Shown piece by piece: positions 1-11,292 of a stretch of 64,000 nt of DNA. The DNA is taken from assembly GCF_012489685.1 (NCBI RefSeq), contig NC_080046.1, forward strand, positions 45,099,176-45,163,175, written 5' to 3'. Source of the DNA: Lotus japonicus (Eukaryota; Streptophyta; Magnoliopsida; Fabales; Fabaceae). Under the pieces are notes generated by a model, which saw only the letters and a list, made by a program, of their open reading frames with translations, did not search any database and was not told the DNA's origin. Position 1 is the stretch's first letter. Every line of letters starts with the position of its first letter. The translations under genes were made by a program, and so were the position numbers.

Positions 1-1109
1 CACAGCAGATTCGCAGGGACGCATGTCATAGTCAAGATGTTATGACATCGTGTCCGACATGTTGGCACACAACATACATTAGCTAAAATGTAGACAATCA
101 TAACAAAGGAACAACAGATGTGTTACACAATGTTCACGACATTGTGTAGAACATGCATACAACAAAACACAAAGTTAAACGTGGTGCTTAAGTAATAAAA
201 CAACAAAGTAAAATAACACAAGAAATTGGTAACCCAGTTCGGTGCAACGTCACCTACGTCTGGAGGGTTTTCACCCAAGAAAGGAAATTTACTATTAGTA
301 GTTTGGGAACACCCGGTCTTACAAGAACACTCATTGTTCAACGCCTTACAACCTAAACGCTACCGGCCAGTGTATTTCTACTTAGTACTCCCCCTAAGTA
401 TGAGAGCCCCTCTCACTTTCTCTCAACAACCACTGCCACAGTGATTGAATCACAAAGTACAATATGGATGTAGAGAATAACACAACACAACAACTAAGTG
501 CTTTTATAATCAATGGAAGCACATGAGTTGATTACAAAACTCACAAATTGGACTCACAAAGAAAACCCTAATAGCACAAGCAACACAACCAATATTCCAC
601 GTACAACAACTAGGCTTCCTTGACCAACTTAAATAGATGTTCTTCAGACGGTGTCTTCAATGGGCTGAGCATCACAAAGTCCATGTAGTAAAATTAAAGC
701 AAATCTTCAAAAGATCTTCTTCAAATATAAACACACTAGAACCAAATCAACACAATTACTTGGTCCACACGAATTAATCATATTTCTCAAAATATATTAA
801 TTCTCCATATCACAGAAGATATGCCCAACTTATAAAACGCATAGAATCACGTCATATCTTCACACTTAATGCTCCACGTAGATACACAAAGATCACACAA
901 CAACTCGAATCAAAATGTTCTACCCGATGCCTAGAACATTTGGTTGCACATCAGACAAAGCAATATTGTTTGCCACACCATGAAACATATCAAACTAACA
1001 TAAACACCTTAGACAAATTGCAGCCAACATCAAGAGAAAATACTCAACAGCTTCTAGTACACCTCTTGTCCTGATAACGATCAGCACAAATACATCATTT
1101 TCTTCAACA
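1..1109 (-). mobile_element. Probable Ty1/copia (SIRE/Maximus-like) LTR, partial
   Basis: Non-coding sequence that on the minus strand looks like a long copia LTR. It would begin TGTTGAAGAAAATGATG near 1109, and the segment near 440-220 (GTTGCACCGAACTGGGTTAC on the minus strand) resembles what I remember of legume SIRE/Maximus LTR ends. The window edge cuts it off, so neither a primer-binding site nor a target duplication can be checked. No ORF in it is credible. Confidence 0.4.
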
Positions 1110-1788
1110 AAAAAAAAATATTATCCTCCCTCAAATAGTCAAATCTCCACCTAACAGAAGATGGCTTCAAGAAACATATATCACCGTGATGAAATTTTCG
1201 ATCACCCCTTATTAATACAACTGTCAACCCTAAATTTTCATCCACCTCCTTCCTCCAAACTTCCAAATCTCCCATCTTCTCAAACTACACCTAAACGACC
1301 GAGTCTACAGTGTTTGTGATTGCAACATTGCAGATCAATCGCAAACGACGACCATGGATACACTATTCTCCTTCATCCCATACTTCTTCAAAGCAAACCA
1401 TGATTTCATTGACAGAAAGAAACTTCCAAATGAAAGGTGGAAAGAGTAAACAAACACTTTCATCAATCACAATCAAAAGAAAGAGTAAACAAACAATCTC
1501 ACCTTCTCCTTCCTCGAAACTGCAACAACTCAGCTCCTCACCAATTGCTCCCAAAACTCGGGATATCTACAGTGAGGAAGAACCTGCAAATATGACGATG
1601 TCTGGTGACATCAAACCGAAGGCCACAATCTTCCCCTTCTACCAAACCTTCTCCAACGCAATCCATGAAATCATCCGCAGTACGAAAAATGGAGAGGAAA
1701 ATGGATGAAACACTGTGCTCCTTCAAGCCATACTTCATCATCACAGGAAATTAGGTCATCGATGGAGAAAAAAGGGGAAAAGCATGTG
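1110..1788. other. Unassigned intergenic sequence
   Basis: A purine/pyrimidine-biased stretch with short open frames on both strands. The longest (1310-1708, plus) is rich in Ser, Lys and Thr and resembles no family I know. I see no gene here. Confidence 0.3.
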
Positions 1789-1793
1789 CTGAC

Positions 1794-3852
1794 TGTAACA
1801 CCCTCTAAACCCCGCATAATAATATATCATAAATCAGAGTAAAATGCATAACACAGAGGGTGTCACACTTATTCTCCAGAAACATAAATCAAAACACCTG
1901 TCATGCTCATAATAAATATATAAATTTTCCAACTTTAATGTCGCAACATCATATGCATAGCACAGCGGATTTATTTCAACTCCAAAATTTAACATAAAGA
2001 GAGTTCATAGGTAACTCTTAACATCAAGGTACAAAACTAAACGTTTCCCGGTGTTACATAACAGAGCATGACTCCCCTAACTAAACCGTAAATGAAAGAC
2101 TAGCTCCTCCAACTAACCCTCGCGAGAAGCTCCACTATCTTCGGTACCTGAGCGATGTCGCATAGAACATCATTCCAACAGAAGGGTGAGAACTCATATC
2201 ATATGGATAAGCATAATAATAAATAATGTAAAAGCTTATCTATGCTCCACATAAATTACTCACATTCACTAACAAATAATAAATTATGTAATTTTAACAT
2301 AATTAATCAAGTTCACAGTTAAAGCAAATACTCCATAAATTATAGCTCAATTAGAACATATATAATAGTCTCTAATTACCACCACATCAAATCTCTCCAA
2401 AAATATCACCATAACACATATGACTCAAGTGAGACCCGTGCAAATGCCTTTGGTACCAAAGTTGTTATCCTTAGCGGTATCACCGCGTCCACTCCAGACA
2501 GATAACCACCAATAAAGCCCTCGCTCTAGGCTTCAAAACCACTCCAGTTTTGGGACAAGTCACTAGCCTCCACGAGAACTAGCAAACATTGCCTCTTGAC
2601 AACTATGCAGTGTATTGTGCAAAACTCAACTAACATATGCATATTCAGACCATCTCCAAGTCCTAATTATTTTAGCATATTCATCACCAGTTGCACAAAA
2701 CACATATTACATGTTATCAATTATACAACTTGCAATCACAACAACTTAGCATCTCAAACATAACATCAATTCAGAAACAACATCATATAATGATTATTAA
2801 AAATAGATGTAAATTAAATATAATTCATATATAACAGGTTCTGCAACTATTTCCTAAAGACTGGATTTCTCTCTAAATTTTCCCAAAAACTCGCGACATG
2901 CTCATGCTCGCCATCTCGCGACATCTCACTGCACAACTCGCCATGTCGCGACATCTCATGACATCTCCCTACGCAACTCGCCATGTCGCGACATCTTGCG
3001 ACATCTTCCTGCGCAACTCGCCATGTGCGCGCACCACACATCTAATGAACTATTAAACAGATGTAAATTATCAAATATACTCAGAAAAATCTAATATTTT
3101 TATCATGGTTCCGTATACACGTTTTGTAAACCTTTATAAATTTTCAAGTCACAATTCGAAGTACAAAAATCAGGAAAAATCGTACACTAACCGCAGTTCG
3201 TGAGAAACTGGACAGCTTAACCTATACTCACTAAAATACACATAACTCGAGTTACAGACGTCGGAATGACGTGAAACCAGTGGCAAAAGTTTCGTAACAG
3301 AAAAACCTACAACTTTTATGAAGACTACTTCTTCAAATTCGGCCATTAACATAGCACGAAAAAGGGTACAAGAGAACGTAAATTTCTGCGCATCATGCAA
3401 GCCTATCATCTACCCCCAAAATCATCTAAAAACCAAACCCTAACTATTTCAATTTGGGAATTTTTGCAACCTAGGGTTCCTAAATCATGCTTTCTATCAT
3501 TATCCACTATCATACCAATCCATAAAACATGAATTCAAACCCTTACCTCTTGTAGATCAGTTCTAAGTTTTCTCCTCTTTTCTCCTCTCCTTCTCTGCTT
3601 TCACGTGTTTCTTGTTCTGCTTCTCTTCTAATCCTTATTTTTTTTCTTTTCTTTCTTTCTATTTCACTCCTAACCCTTAAATAGCCATACAATGGGCCCC
3701 ACTCTCAATTACTCACACTAAACCCTAAAACCTTATTTATCTATATCACATAATCACTTAATTATCTAACAAAATCACTTAATTACCATATACCATAATA
3801 CTAATTAAAATAAAATAATAAATAACCTAATAACAGAAAATGGGGTGTTACA
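1794..3852 (-). mobile_element. Solo LTR, 2059 bp
   Basis: The segment starts TGTAACACCC and ends GGGTGTTACA, a perfect 10-bp terminal inverted repeat of the TG...CA type. It is flanked by the same 5 bases, CTGAC (1789-1793 and 3853-3857). A 5-bp duplication plus TG/CA ends is the signature of an LTR retrotransposon, and with no internal coding region this is a solo LTR left by LTR-LTR recombination. Minus orientation is preferred because that strand starts TGTAACACCCCATTTTC and has a TATTTAA box in a CT-rich region near 3680. It contains a tandem repeat at 2888-3030. Confidence 0.85.
2888..3030. repeat. Tandem repeat inside the solo LTR
   Basis: Roughly 40-bp units containing AACTCGCCATGTCGCGACAT, with the palindromic core ATGTCGCGACAT, repeated about three times with small changes. 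It is GC-rich compared with the surrounding LTR. Confidence 0.7.
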
Positions 3853-3886
3853 CTGACGAACCAACTGCAAGAGACCAAAAATAAAT

Positions 3887-4000
3887 GGCCAAGATTAAAT
3901 AAAACCACTTTAAATCAATGGCCAAGATTAGAAAACAAAATTCAAACCACTTTAAATCAAGGGCCAAGATTTAAAAAGAAAATTGGGACCACTTTAAATC
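3887..4000 (+). repeat. Three imperfect direct repeats
   Basis: The block GGCCAAGATT followed by CCACTTTAAATC occurs three times at 33-43 bp spacing. It lies just 3' of the solo LTR and upstream of the LRR gene. It could be a decayed minisatellite or part of the upstream region; no function is evident. Confidence 0.65.
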
Positions 4001-4529
4001 TAACAAAATCACTTAATTCCTTTCTCATGTTTTTTTTCATTTCTTTCTAGATTGTCTGTGACTATAAGGCCTAGATTCTAACTGAGAAAACTAGGACACA
4101 TACAAAAGTGACACCACGTAACTAGTATACGAAAAGGATAACATGATACTTTTGCTACTTTGTTCCTTCCCTCCAATTGCATGTAAGTTTAATTTGATGC
4201 CATGCTTTTTTTTTTTGAGATCACCATGCTTTAACTAAAAAGGAAGTGAAAAGGGTAAGGGATATTGTAAATAATATCTGGGGTGCGAAAAATATAAGAA
4301 TTCTGATTTTTTCATGCCAACTTAATTTTTTTCTAATTTATTTTCACCAACTTTTTCACCATATATCTATCATATCATTGATTTATCTTTCTTTTCTTCC
4401 TATCTTACTTATAACGTGAGTGAAATTAAAGTGTCACGAAACTAGTATTCAAAATATAACTCATAATCTTTCTTATATTCTTCATTTACTTCACACATTT
4501 TCCTTTATATCATTTTCACTCATTTTCTA

Positions 4530-4724
4530 TTTTTATATATTATTTTCATTTTCATCACATTATATATTTCTAAGTGGATATATTATTTTCCTTTTTTTCT
4601 TTCTTTCTTTCTTTACCCATAAAGGCATCACAATTCAATACATCTTCCTTTCTTTCCATCAAAACTCCTCACAAAATCTTCCACCATTTCCCTCCATCCC
4701 ACATTCTACAACCTGAAAAGAAAA
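4530..4724 (+). promoter_or_regulatory. Probable promoter and CT-rich 5' leader of the LRR gene
   Basis: TATATATTA-type sequences occur near 4536 and 4563-4578, followed by a pyrimidine-rich leader (repeats of TTTC from about 4590) up to the ATG at 4725. CT-rich leaders are common in plant genes. The start site itself cannot be fixed without transcript data. Confidence 0.35.
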
Positions 4725-6623
4725 ATGTCTATTCGAACAAACTCCATGAAAGCAGTGCCTTCATTGCAGAGGCGCATAGCAACCATTAGAGCCACAGAGA
4801 AGGATGAATCCATCAATGCAAAGTTGGAAACCTTGAAATCCGAACTGAACAACATCAGGGACCTTTTCTCCACAGTCAAGAAAAACCAAGATGAACTCCT
4901 CGACACTCTAACACTCCTCGACACCCTTCTTCGCGCATTAGGCACCAAAAACTTCATCCACATCGCAAACCGCATTCTGCAATACCCACATGATCAAAAA
5001 GATCAAAAGTTTCACAACCCAGATGAGAAACAAGATCAAAACAAGAAAAAAATGGAAAGTTTGGAGAAAAGGGTTGAGTTGATGGATCAAGCGTTGGACG
5101 GAATTTGCAAGAGCATCAAGGATTCAGCGGAGAAGCTAAAGCCAGGTGTTTGTGGTGGTGGTGGTGGTGGTGGTGCTAGTCAAAGCAGACAAGAATCAGG
5201 TGGTGGAAGAGTGAACTCGACGCTGCATGTGAGCCAAATCATGAACAATGAGTTGGTGGGTCCAGTTTTGAAAAGGATTCAGGTGAGTTATGACAACCTT
5301 AATCTTCGTTCAAAGGTTTGCTTGTTGTGTCTCACGGTTTTCCCTGAGAATGTTGTCATGAAGAAAAGGCACACGATTTATTGGTGGATTGGAGAGGGCT
5401 TTGTGAGGAAAACAGGGGAGAAAACAGCAGAGGAAGCTGGTGAGGATGTGTTTGATGAGCTTCTGAGTTGTCATTTGATTGCTCCTCATGGTAATGGCAA
5501 GTGTCCTATTGTGAATAAGTTCAAATTGAACCCTTGGATCCGTCACATGTTGTTGTCTTCAGTGTTGGGTGAAAATGACCACCACCTCTTTGGTTTTTAT
5601 TCTCAACTAGTAGCCTCTTCTAGTTCTGATCAAAATCAACATGCTTGTTTAGTGCTTGACCAACAAAAAGTTAGAATAAGTGATGCTGATGATTTGGGAG
5701 CTGAGAGTTTGAAAACTATTTTCAATGTTGGTGGGAGTTATCTGAATTTTGGATCCAAGTGGATGGAGAAAGCAAAGAAGCTCGTGGTGCTTCAGCTTGG
5801 TCGTTGGCAGGATTCGCCTTCACACCACATTGAAGTGGAGAGCGGCGAGTTTCTGAAGGACATGAAGGCTCAGAAGCATTTGAAGTATTTGAGCCTTCGT
5901 GGGATATCAAGGATTTCCAACCTGCCAAGCTCCGTTGTTCAAGAGCTTGTCAGCTTGGAAATCCTCGATCTCAAGGCATGTCACAATCTTGAGACATTGC
6001 CTGATGACATTGCATCGTTGAGAAGGCTAACACATTTGGATGTTTCCCAGTGTTACTTGCTGGAGAGCATGCCAAAGGGTATTGAGAAGCTCACCGAGCT
6101 TCAAGTCCTCAAGGGGTTTGTGATAGGGAGTTCCAGCAAAACTCCTTGCAGGATATCAGATCTAGCGAAATTGAAGAAGCTAACAAGGCTCAGCATTCAT
6201 ATAGGAAGTGAGGCTGTGATCCAGGACAAGGAGTTTGAGAGCTTGAAGGACTTGTCACAAGTCAAGCGTCTCAAGATATCATGGGCTGTGTCTGGTAATC
6301 AAGATTTTAGTATCATTTTCCCGGAAAAGTTGGAAAAGCTGGACATTGAAGGCTTTCCTGGACAGAAAATTCCAGGGTGGTTGAGGCCTGGAAACTTGCC
6401 TGAGGGATTGAAGAAGCTGTATATAAAGGGAGGGCAGCTCACAAGCTTGGATCATGGTGAAACAGGTATCAAATGGTTTGTGCAGATAGTGCGTCTCAGG
6501 TACCTAAAATATCTGAAATCTGACCCGGATTTGAATAAATTGTTTCCTTCACTGAAGTATGCAGAGAAAAAACAAGTGCTGAACCTTTCTTCTGAATATA
6601 GCATTGAAGATATATGGGGATGA
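4725..6623 (+). CDS. RPP13-like resistance-type protein with winged helix and LRR, lacking the P-loop domain
   Basis: An intronless ORF of 632 aa. Residues 1-140 are charged and helical, with a coiled-coil character (heptad-like Leu in the first 90), followed by a Gly run at about 143-151. From about residue 178 (VLKRIQVSYDNL, then FPENVVMKK and YWWIGEGFV) the sequence matches the ARC2/winged-helix part of CC-type NLR proteins. From about 385 to 600 come leucine-rich repeats (LKYLSLRG, LEILDLKAC, LTHLDVSQC). No P-loop, kinase-2 or GLPL motif exists, and the usual MHD motif is replaced by NPWIRHML. Family knowledge: resembles Arabidopsis At5g45510-type proteins, annotated as probable disease-resistance proteins. 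The missing part is what the minus-strand genes at 18.9-22.2 kb encode, so a partnership is plausible but inferred. Alternatively it is a degenerate NLR, although the 632-codon frame is undamaged. Confidence 0.85.
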   Translation: MSIRTNSMKAVPSLQRRIATIRATEKDESINAKLETLKSELNNIRDLFSTVKKNQDELLDTLTLLDTLLRALGTKNFIHIANRILQYPHDQKDQKFHNPDEKQDQNKKKMESLEKRVELMDQALDGICKSIKDSAEKLKPGVCGGGGGGGASQSRQESGGGRVNSTLHVSQIMNNELVGPVLKRIQVSYDNLNLRSKVCLLCLTVFPENVVMKKRHTIYWWIGEGFVRKTGEKTAEEAGEDVFDELLSCHLIAPHGNGKCPIVNKFKLNPWIRHMLLSSVLGENDHHLFGFYSQLVASSSSDQNQHACLVLDQQKVRISDADDLGAESLKTIFNVGGSYLNFGSKWMEKAKKLVVLQLGRWQDSPSHHIEVESGEFLKDMKAQKHLKYLSLRGISRISNLPSSVVQELVSLEILDLKACHNLETLPDDIASLRRLTHLDVSQCYLLESMPKGIEKLTELQVLKGFVIGSSSKTPCRISDLAKLKKLTRLSIHIGSEAVIQDKEFESLKDLSQVKRLKISWAVSGNQDFSIIFPEKLEKLDIEGFPGQKIPGWLRPGNLPEGLKKLYIKGGQLTSLDHGETGIKWFVQIVRLRYLKYLKSDPDLNKLFPSLKYAEKKQVLNLSSEYSIEDIWG

Positions 6624-6754
6624 AAGTATTCATAACATAAGCGATAATTGATGGAACAAATAGAACCCAAGACAGAAATATGGTTAATTATTGATACTCT
6701 AAATTGATCCAATGTTGTATCTACATGCATTACTGTTATAGTGAGATAATTGGG

Positions 6755-6895
6755 TGTCCTTTCTCATTAATCTGATAAGGTATATATACAAAACTATGTC
6801 AAAACATTCCTAATATATTTAGCATAATTACAGGAATGAATGTAGCCTAATTACAAAGACTAAATAAGAATAATACATATTCATATTCTATCACA
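6755..6895 (-). mobile_element. Ty1/copia 3' LTR fragment
   Basis: On the minus strand this begins TGTGATAGAATATGAATATG, directly after a polypurine stretch (GCGGGGG) that follows the copia reading frame described at 6897-7145. That is the expected order of polyprotein end, polypurine tract and 3' LTR. The outer end (about 6755, near GGACACCCA) is approximate because no target duplication could be found. Confidence 0.65.
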
Positions 6896-6896
6896 C

Positions 6897-7145
6897 CCCC
6901 GCAGTCGAAGCGGGAGGTTCACTGACGCTGAGACTGGTCCGAAAATCATCAAAAAGAACTCGAGGGAGGCCTTTGGTGAAGATATCCGCAATCTGGTGGC
7001 GAGAAGGAACATGAAGAATGCGCGCCTGACCACGAGCGACCTTCTCCCGAACAAAGTGAATGTCCATCTCAATGTGTTTAGTGCGTTGATGCTGGACAGG
7101 ATTGCCGGATAGGTATATAGCACTAACATTATCACAATAGACCAA
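6897..7145 (-). pseudogene. Ty1/copia polyprotein remnant, C-terminal end of RNase H
   Basis: An 84-aa open stretch, without a natural start, matches the end of copia polyproteins: CDNVSAIYLSGNP, then RTKHIEMDIHFVREKV, then the hallmark HQIADIFTKGLP near the C terminus. In intact elements this follows reverse transcriptase and completes RNase H, which removes RNA from the cDNA hybrid. Everything upstream (gag, protease, integrase, RT) is gone. It lies 270 bp beyond the LRR gene, convergent with it. Confidence 0.88.
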
Positions 7146-7179
7146 AGTAGCCTGAGGCTGAGTACCGCGGTGTTGCTAA

Positions 7180-7210
7180 TGTGGAATATGAATATGTATT
7201 ATTCTATCAA
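7180..7210 (+). repeat. Inverted fragment of the same copia LTR start
   Basis: The plus strand reads GAATATGAATATGTATTATT, which matches the LTR start at 6895 read on the minus strand. The two pieces are therefore inverted relative to each other on either side of the RNase H remnant, showing a rearranged or doubly inserted element. Confidence 0.5.
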
Positions 7211-7382
7211 TTACTATCTATCTTCTAAACTTGTACCTTCATAATGAGAAAAGTAAATTAAATTATGTCCGTAAATAAGAGTTAGTTCAATGTAATAAGG
7301 AGGTCTAATCTGCTCCAAAACTTTAAAACGCCTAATCGAAGCAACAGACAAGCAATACACAGAACTTGTATATGATCTCACA

Positions 7383-9284
7383 TCTATCTATCTATCTATC
7401 TATCTATCTATTATAATATAGGAATTGTGAAGCGCGCAATATAGCGTCGCCACATCATCACGGTGTTATTCCCCAAATCTTCCACATAAGCTCCTAATCT
7501 GACATGGCACCTCAACCATTTTCTTTGCATTTCCTACACCTGCTTCTTTCTTCTCAAAGCTTTGTAATAGATCCTTGGCACCTCAATCACTTTGCATTTT
7601 CTATATGACCTTCAATCTTCTGGACAACTTTATAACAGACACACCAATGGAACATGTATAATGATCAAGTATAGGTATGATCAAATTCTGTCGGCTACTC
7701 GCAGCAAAATTCTGTGCATACTTTCTATGACCCTTCCAATTCCTGATCCCAAAAGACCTATCCTTCTTTTACCACAAGAACCATACATTAAAATACATGA
7801 TCGCACGGTCGATAAAATGAAGGTGTCATACATTAAAATTACACTTAGAGAATAAATTTGTGGAATTTCCGAATTTGTAACCATACATAACTTACAAGCA
7901 AAGAATTGAATAAACTTCAATGTTACAAGGAAGGTATTTTGGAAAGCTAAAAGAATTTAACTTTCCTTTTCTAACTGACACACAGGTAAATAATATTCTT
8001 CAAAGAGGTTTCGGAGGAAAGAATTGAGCTCCATGCATGATTGTTAATTAACTTGACTGACACACAGGTAAATAATATTCTTCAAAGAGGTTTCGGAGGA
8101 AAGAATTGAGCTCCATGCATGATTGTTAACTTGTATACAGCTCAAAGTTAAGAATTATTTGTTTAACTTGTTGTATATATGCTGGCTGGAAATTAAAAGG
8201 TTGTTTTGTTCTGCTATTGACTTACCTGTTTTACTTTTACAACATATATTCTTGGACCGTTATGGATTTGGATTGGGCCGAGCGTGCCTCCAAGTCGGAT
8301 GAGCGACGTAAGAATCAAGTAAGCAAGTCTAAAAAGAAAACAATTAAGTATGAGGTGTAGTCCATATTCAGCTCAATTTCTCATCATAAATAGTCAAAGG
8401 AATTAATTATTATTCCCCTTGATTTCCTTCTCTATTCATGTAGCCTAGTCAACTTATTAATGTATTCATGACTAGGGCTTTAGGCCCACCAACTATATAA
8501 TTGAGATCCTATAATGTATCATTCATGTTCACTCTATTACCAGAATAATACTCTTGAATGTCTTTGCTCTGTCTTACTATTTTAATCCAGGACAATTGTT
8601 GTTGCTTCAGATCTTATTACTCTTTTTTGGTACATTGGTAAATGACATTTTTTTACTCTTTGCAAGAGAGGTAAGGTAAGCTTTATTTTTTTCTTCTAGT
8701 AATGTTTACACTTTTTTAGTTTTTTTTCTAATATATTTGTCCTCAAAAAGTGTTGACAATGAATAAAGTTTTTAGCAACGAATTATGGATTCTTTTAATT
8801 TTAAATCCACCTGTTATATAATAAAGTAGAGACTTCATTCTGATCATAGAGGAACTCTAGCTAGAAACTCAATCTCAGAATTAACCACGTTATCACTTTT
8901 TAATTATCTCAATTTTACAATGTTATATTCCCACATTCTCTCATCCTTAAAGCAAAATGTTAAAGAAAATCTCTCATATTCAAACGACATGATATTTTTA
9001 AATTCAAGTTCCGTTGATTTTCTTCATCATAAACTCAATTTTTGTTTATATTTTTTATAGCAATTTTTAATGTTAGTCAGATGATCAAAAATAACAAGTA
9101 GAACAACATTTTTAATTTAAAATACATAAATATTATTAAATTGAATATAATGTATTCACAGTTTAATTTGTTAAACTCTTTACTATTGTTTTCAAAATAT
9201 TTTTTAATATATGTAATATGAAGAAATAGTTTCATACTTAAAATATTTTTTAAGAATCCGTACATTGCACGAGCAACTTCCTAG
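7383..9284 (+). mobile_element. Non-autonomous Helitron, 1.9 kb
   Basis: The 5' end is TC(TATC)n followed by TATTATAATATAGGAATTG and GAAGCGCGC. The same start occurs again at 26556. The 3' end has the imperfect hairpin CGTACATTGCACG and then CTAG at 9281-9284. The element sits between a host A and T, and there is no target duplication. These are Helitron hallmarks. It encodes no Rep/helicase, so it would depend on an autonomous relative. Internal content: an 82-bp tandem duplication and AT-rich non-coding sequence. Confidence 0.7.
7974..8129 (+). repeat. 82-bp tandem duplication
   Basis: The sequence from ACTGACACACAGGTAAATAA to CATGCATGATTGTTAA occurs twice in direct tandem with a period of 82 bp. 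The shared 70-odd bases appear identical, which indicates a recent duplication inside the Helitron. Confidence 0.9.
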
Positions 9285-10084
9285 TTTCCATTATCTAAAA
9301 ATCGCTACTTTATTTTCACTTTATATATTTCACGTTTAATTTGGAAAAAAAAAAGTAAAAATAAGGTTGGTACATAAAAAATAAGGTGATAACTTTATAT
9401 TAAAATTACAAAAAAGAAAAATATTTACTGCTTCTTCGTTGACATCATAAGATGAAGAGTCAGTTTGACCGAAGTAAAATTTTTTGACGCAAAATATAAA
9501 AAATTGTTCTAAGTGCAGTTTTCTATAAATTAGTAAGTAGCCCGGGCAACCGTGCAATGCACGAGATTTTTTGGAAAATTTAACTATGCAACACAAAGTC
9601 AGAAAATCAACATTTAAAATATTATAAATAGATTCATATTTATTAAGTCACATAATTTTAAAATAAAATGATATCAAAGTTATATGTACTTATTTAAATG
9701 TCTAGAAAAATCAATATGTTTATATGTTATTTTAAATAAATTAAATCTGTCAAAATAAATAAATAAATAATCTGAATATCATAATTATGCAACATAATTA
9801 CGTGCTCTTAAGAGAACATATTAAGAAAAAAGGGAAGATACACCGAAAATAAATAATATTTTTTTGGTATATCGAAAATATTTCAACCATTGGTTCATTA
9901 TATTTCAAAATAATTATTATTTTATAACTCTTATTAACTTATATAAAACCATACATCTTAAAATATAAATAAGGTTCAATTTTTTTTACAAGCAATATAA
10001 GTTATTAAATTGTGCTAATTTTTAGGAGAAAATGAGGGAATTGGAGGCTCATGAAGAGAAATTTGTGTGCAAACGAAAACAAAG
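9285..10084. other. AT-rich intergenic sequence with a possible decayed Helitron end
   Basis: About 80 percent AT and without a gene. Around 9541-9568 the bases ACCGTGCAATGCACGAG form a hairpin like those at Helitron 3' ends, here on the minus strand, followed by CCCGGGCTACT rather than CTAGT. No matching 5' end was found, so this is at most a remnant. Confidence 0.3.
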
Positions 10085-10384
10085 GTAACGTTTGGTAGAT
10101 AGGTGGAAGGGAACGGAACATAAAACATGGGTTTCGTTATGTGTTTGTCATGTATTTAAGATGGAACGAAATGGTACAAAAGGCTCCAGGAACATGGCAC
10201 ATTGGTTCCCTGAAAAATGGTGAAACGGAACACTCTCTTAAAACTTTTGCAAGTTCTAAAATACCCCTAATTTATATTTGAAATTTTATGTATCTAAGCA
10301 TTTTAAAATCACTTCTAAAATCGAAAGTACTTATTATATTTGTAGACAAAGTTAATGAAAATCTATTTTTTCAAAAAAAATCAC

Positions 10385-10965
10385 TTAAAATAAAATCAAT
10401 TATTTTTTCAAAAGTAAAATCACTTTTAGTAAGCAATGATAAACGAGCAAATTAGAGTGCTTTTGGTTCAACTTATTTTAGAAAAAATCACTTTTAAAAT
10501 CAAAAAAATCACTTTTTTAATCAAAATATCACTTTTTGTGTTTGTTTCAACTGAAGCTGAAAACAGATTATTTGAAACAATTCCTTTAGATTATCATGAA
10601 AATCTATGATGATAGATGAGAGGAGATAGAAAACAAGTGATTTTAATTAGAGTAGTCAAACACGAATCAACTTAATTAAAATAAAATCAATTATTTTTTC
10701 AAAAGTAAAATCAGTTTTTTTATGCAATGATAAATGAGCCAATTAGGGTGCGTTTGATTCAACTTATTTTGGAAAAATCACTTTTTAATCAAAAAATCAC
10801 TTTTAAAATCAAAAAAATCACTTTTTGTGTTTGTTTCAGCTGAAGCTGAAAACAGATTATTTGAAACAGTTACTTTAACTTATAATGAAAATCTATGATG
10901 ATATATGAGAGGAGATGAAAAAAAGTGATTTTAATTAGAGTAGTCAAACACGAATCAACTTATGC
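10385..10965 (+). repeat. Two imperfect 290-bp direct repeats
   Basis: The unit containing AAAATCAATTATTTTTTCAA, GAGC(A/C)AATTAG and GCTGAAAACAGATTATTTGA occurs twice at a spacing of about 290 bp, with perhaps 10 percent divergence. A block CAAACGCACT near 11030 mirrors AGGGTGCGTTTG at about 10745, so one copy may be the body of a MITE-like element. Confidence 0.65.
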
Positions 10966-11292
10966 TTTTCTCGAAATCTCTAAAATTAAAAAAGATATAG
11001 TTAAAAATCAATATTTTTTAATCTAAACAAACGCACTTAAAATAGCTTAAATAAATAATTAGGTTTATGTTTTTTTCAATAGCATACTGAAACAACTTAA
11101 ACAATATATAAGTGATTATTTTAAAGAAATAAGTGATTATTTCATGAAGTAAGCAATAACAAACAGTTTCTTTGCAAAATGTTCAATTGAGTTCAATTTT
11201 TTTTCATCAATCAAATATTAAACATGCAGGGTTATATATGTAATTAAAATCATGATTCTGTTCTATTGACTTGGTGTTACCAAACACAACAC

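Noticed and set aside
1310..1708. 132-codon plus-strand frame
   Set aside because: Low-complexity Ser/Lys/Thr content, no recognisable domain, lies in transposon-rich non-coding sequence.
2888..3030. CRISPR-like spaced repeats
   Set aside because: Units are imperfect, adjacent and without unique spacers, inside a plant LTR.
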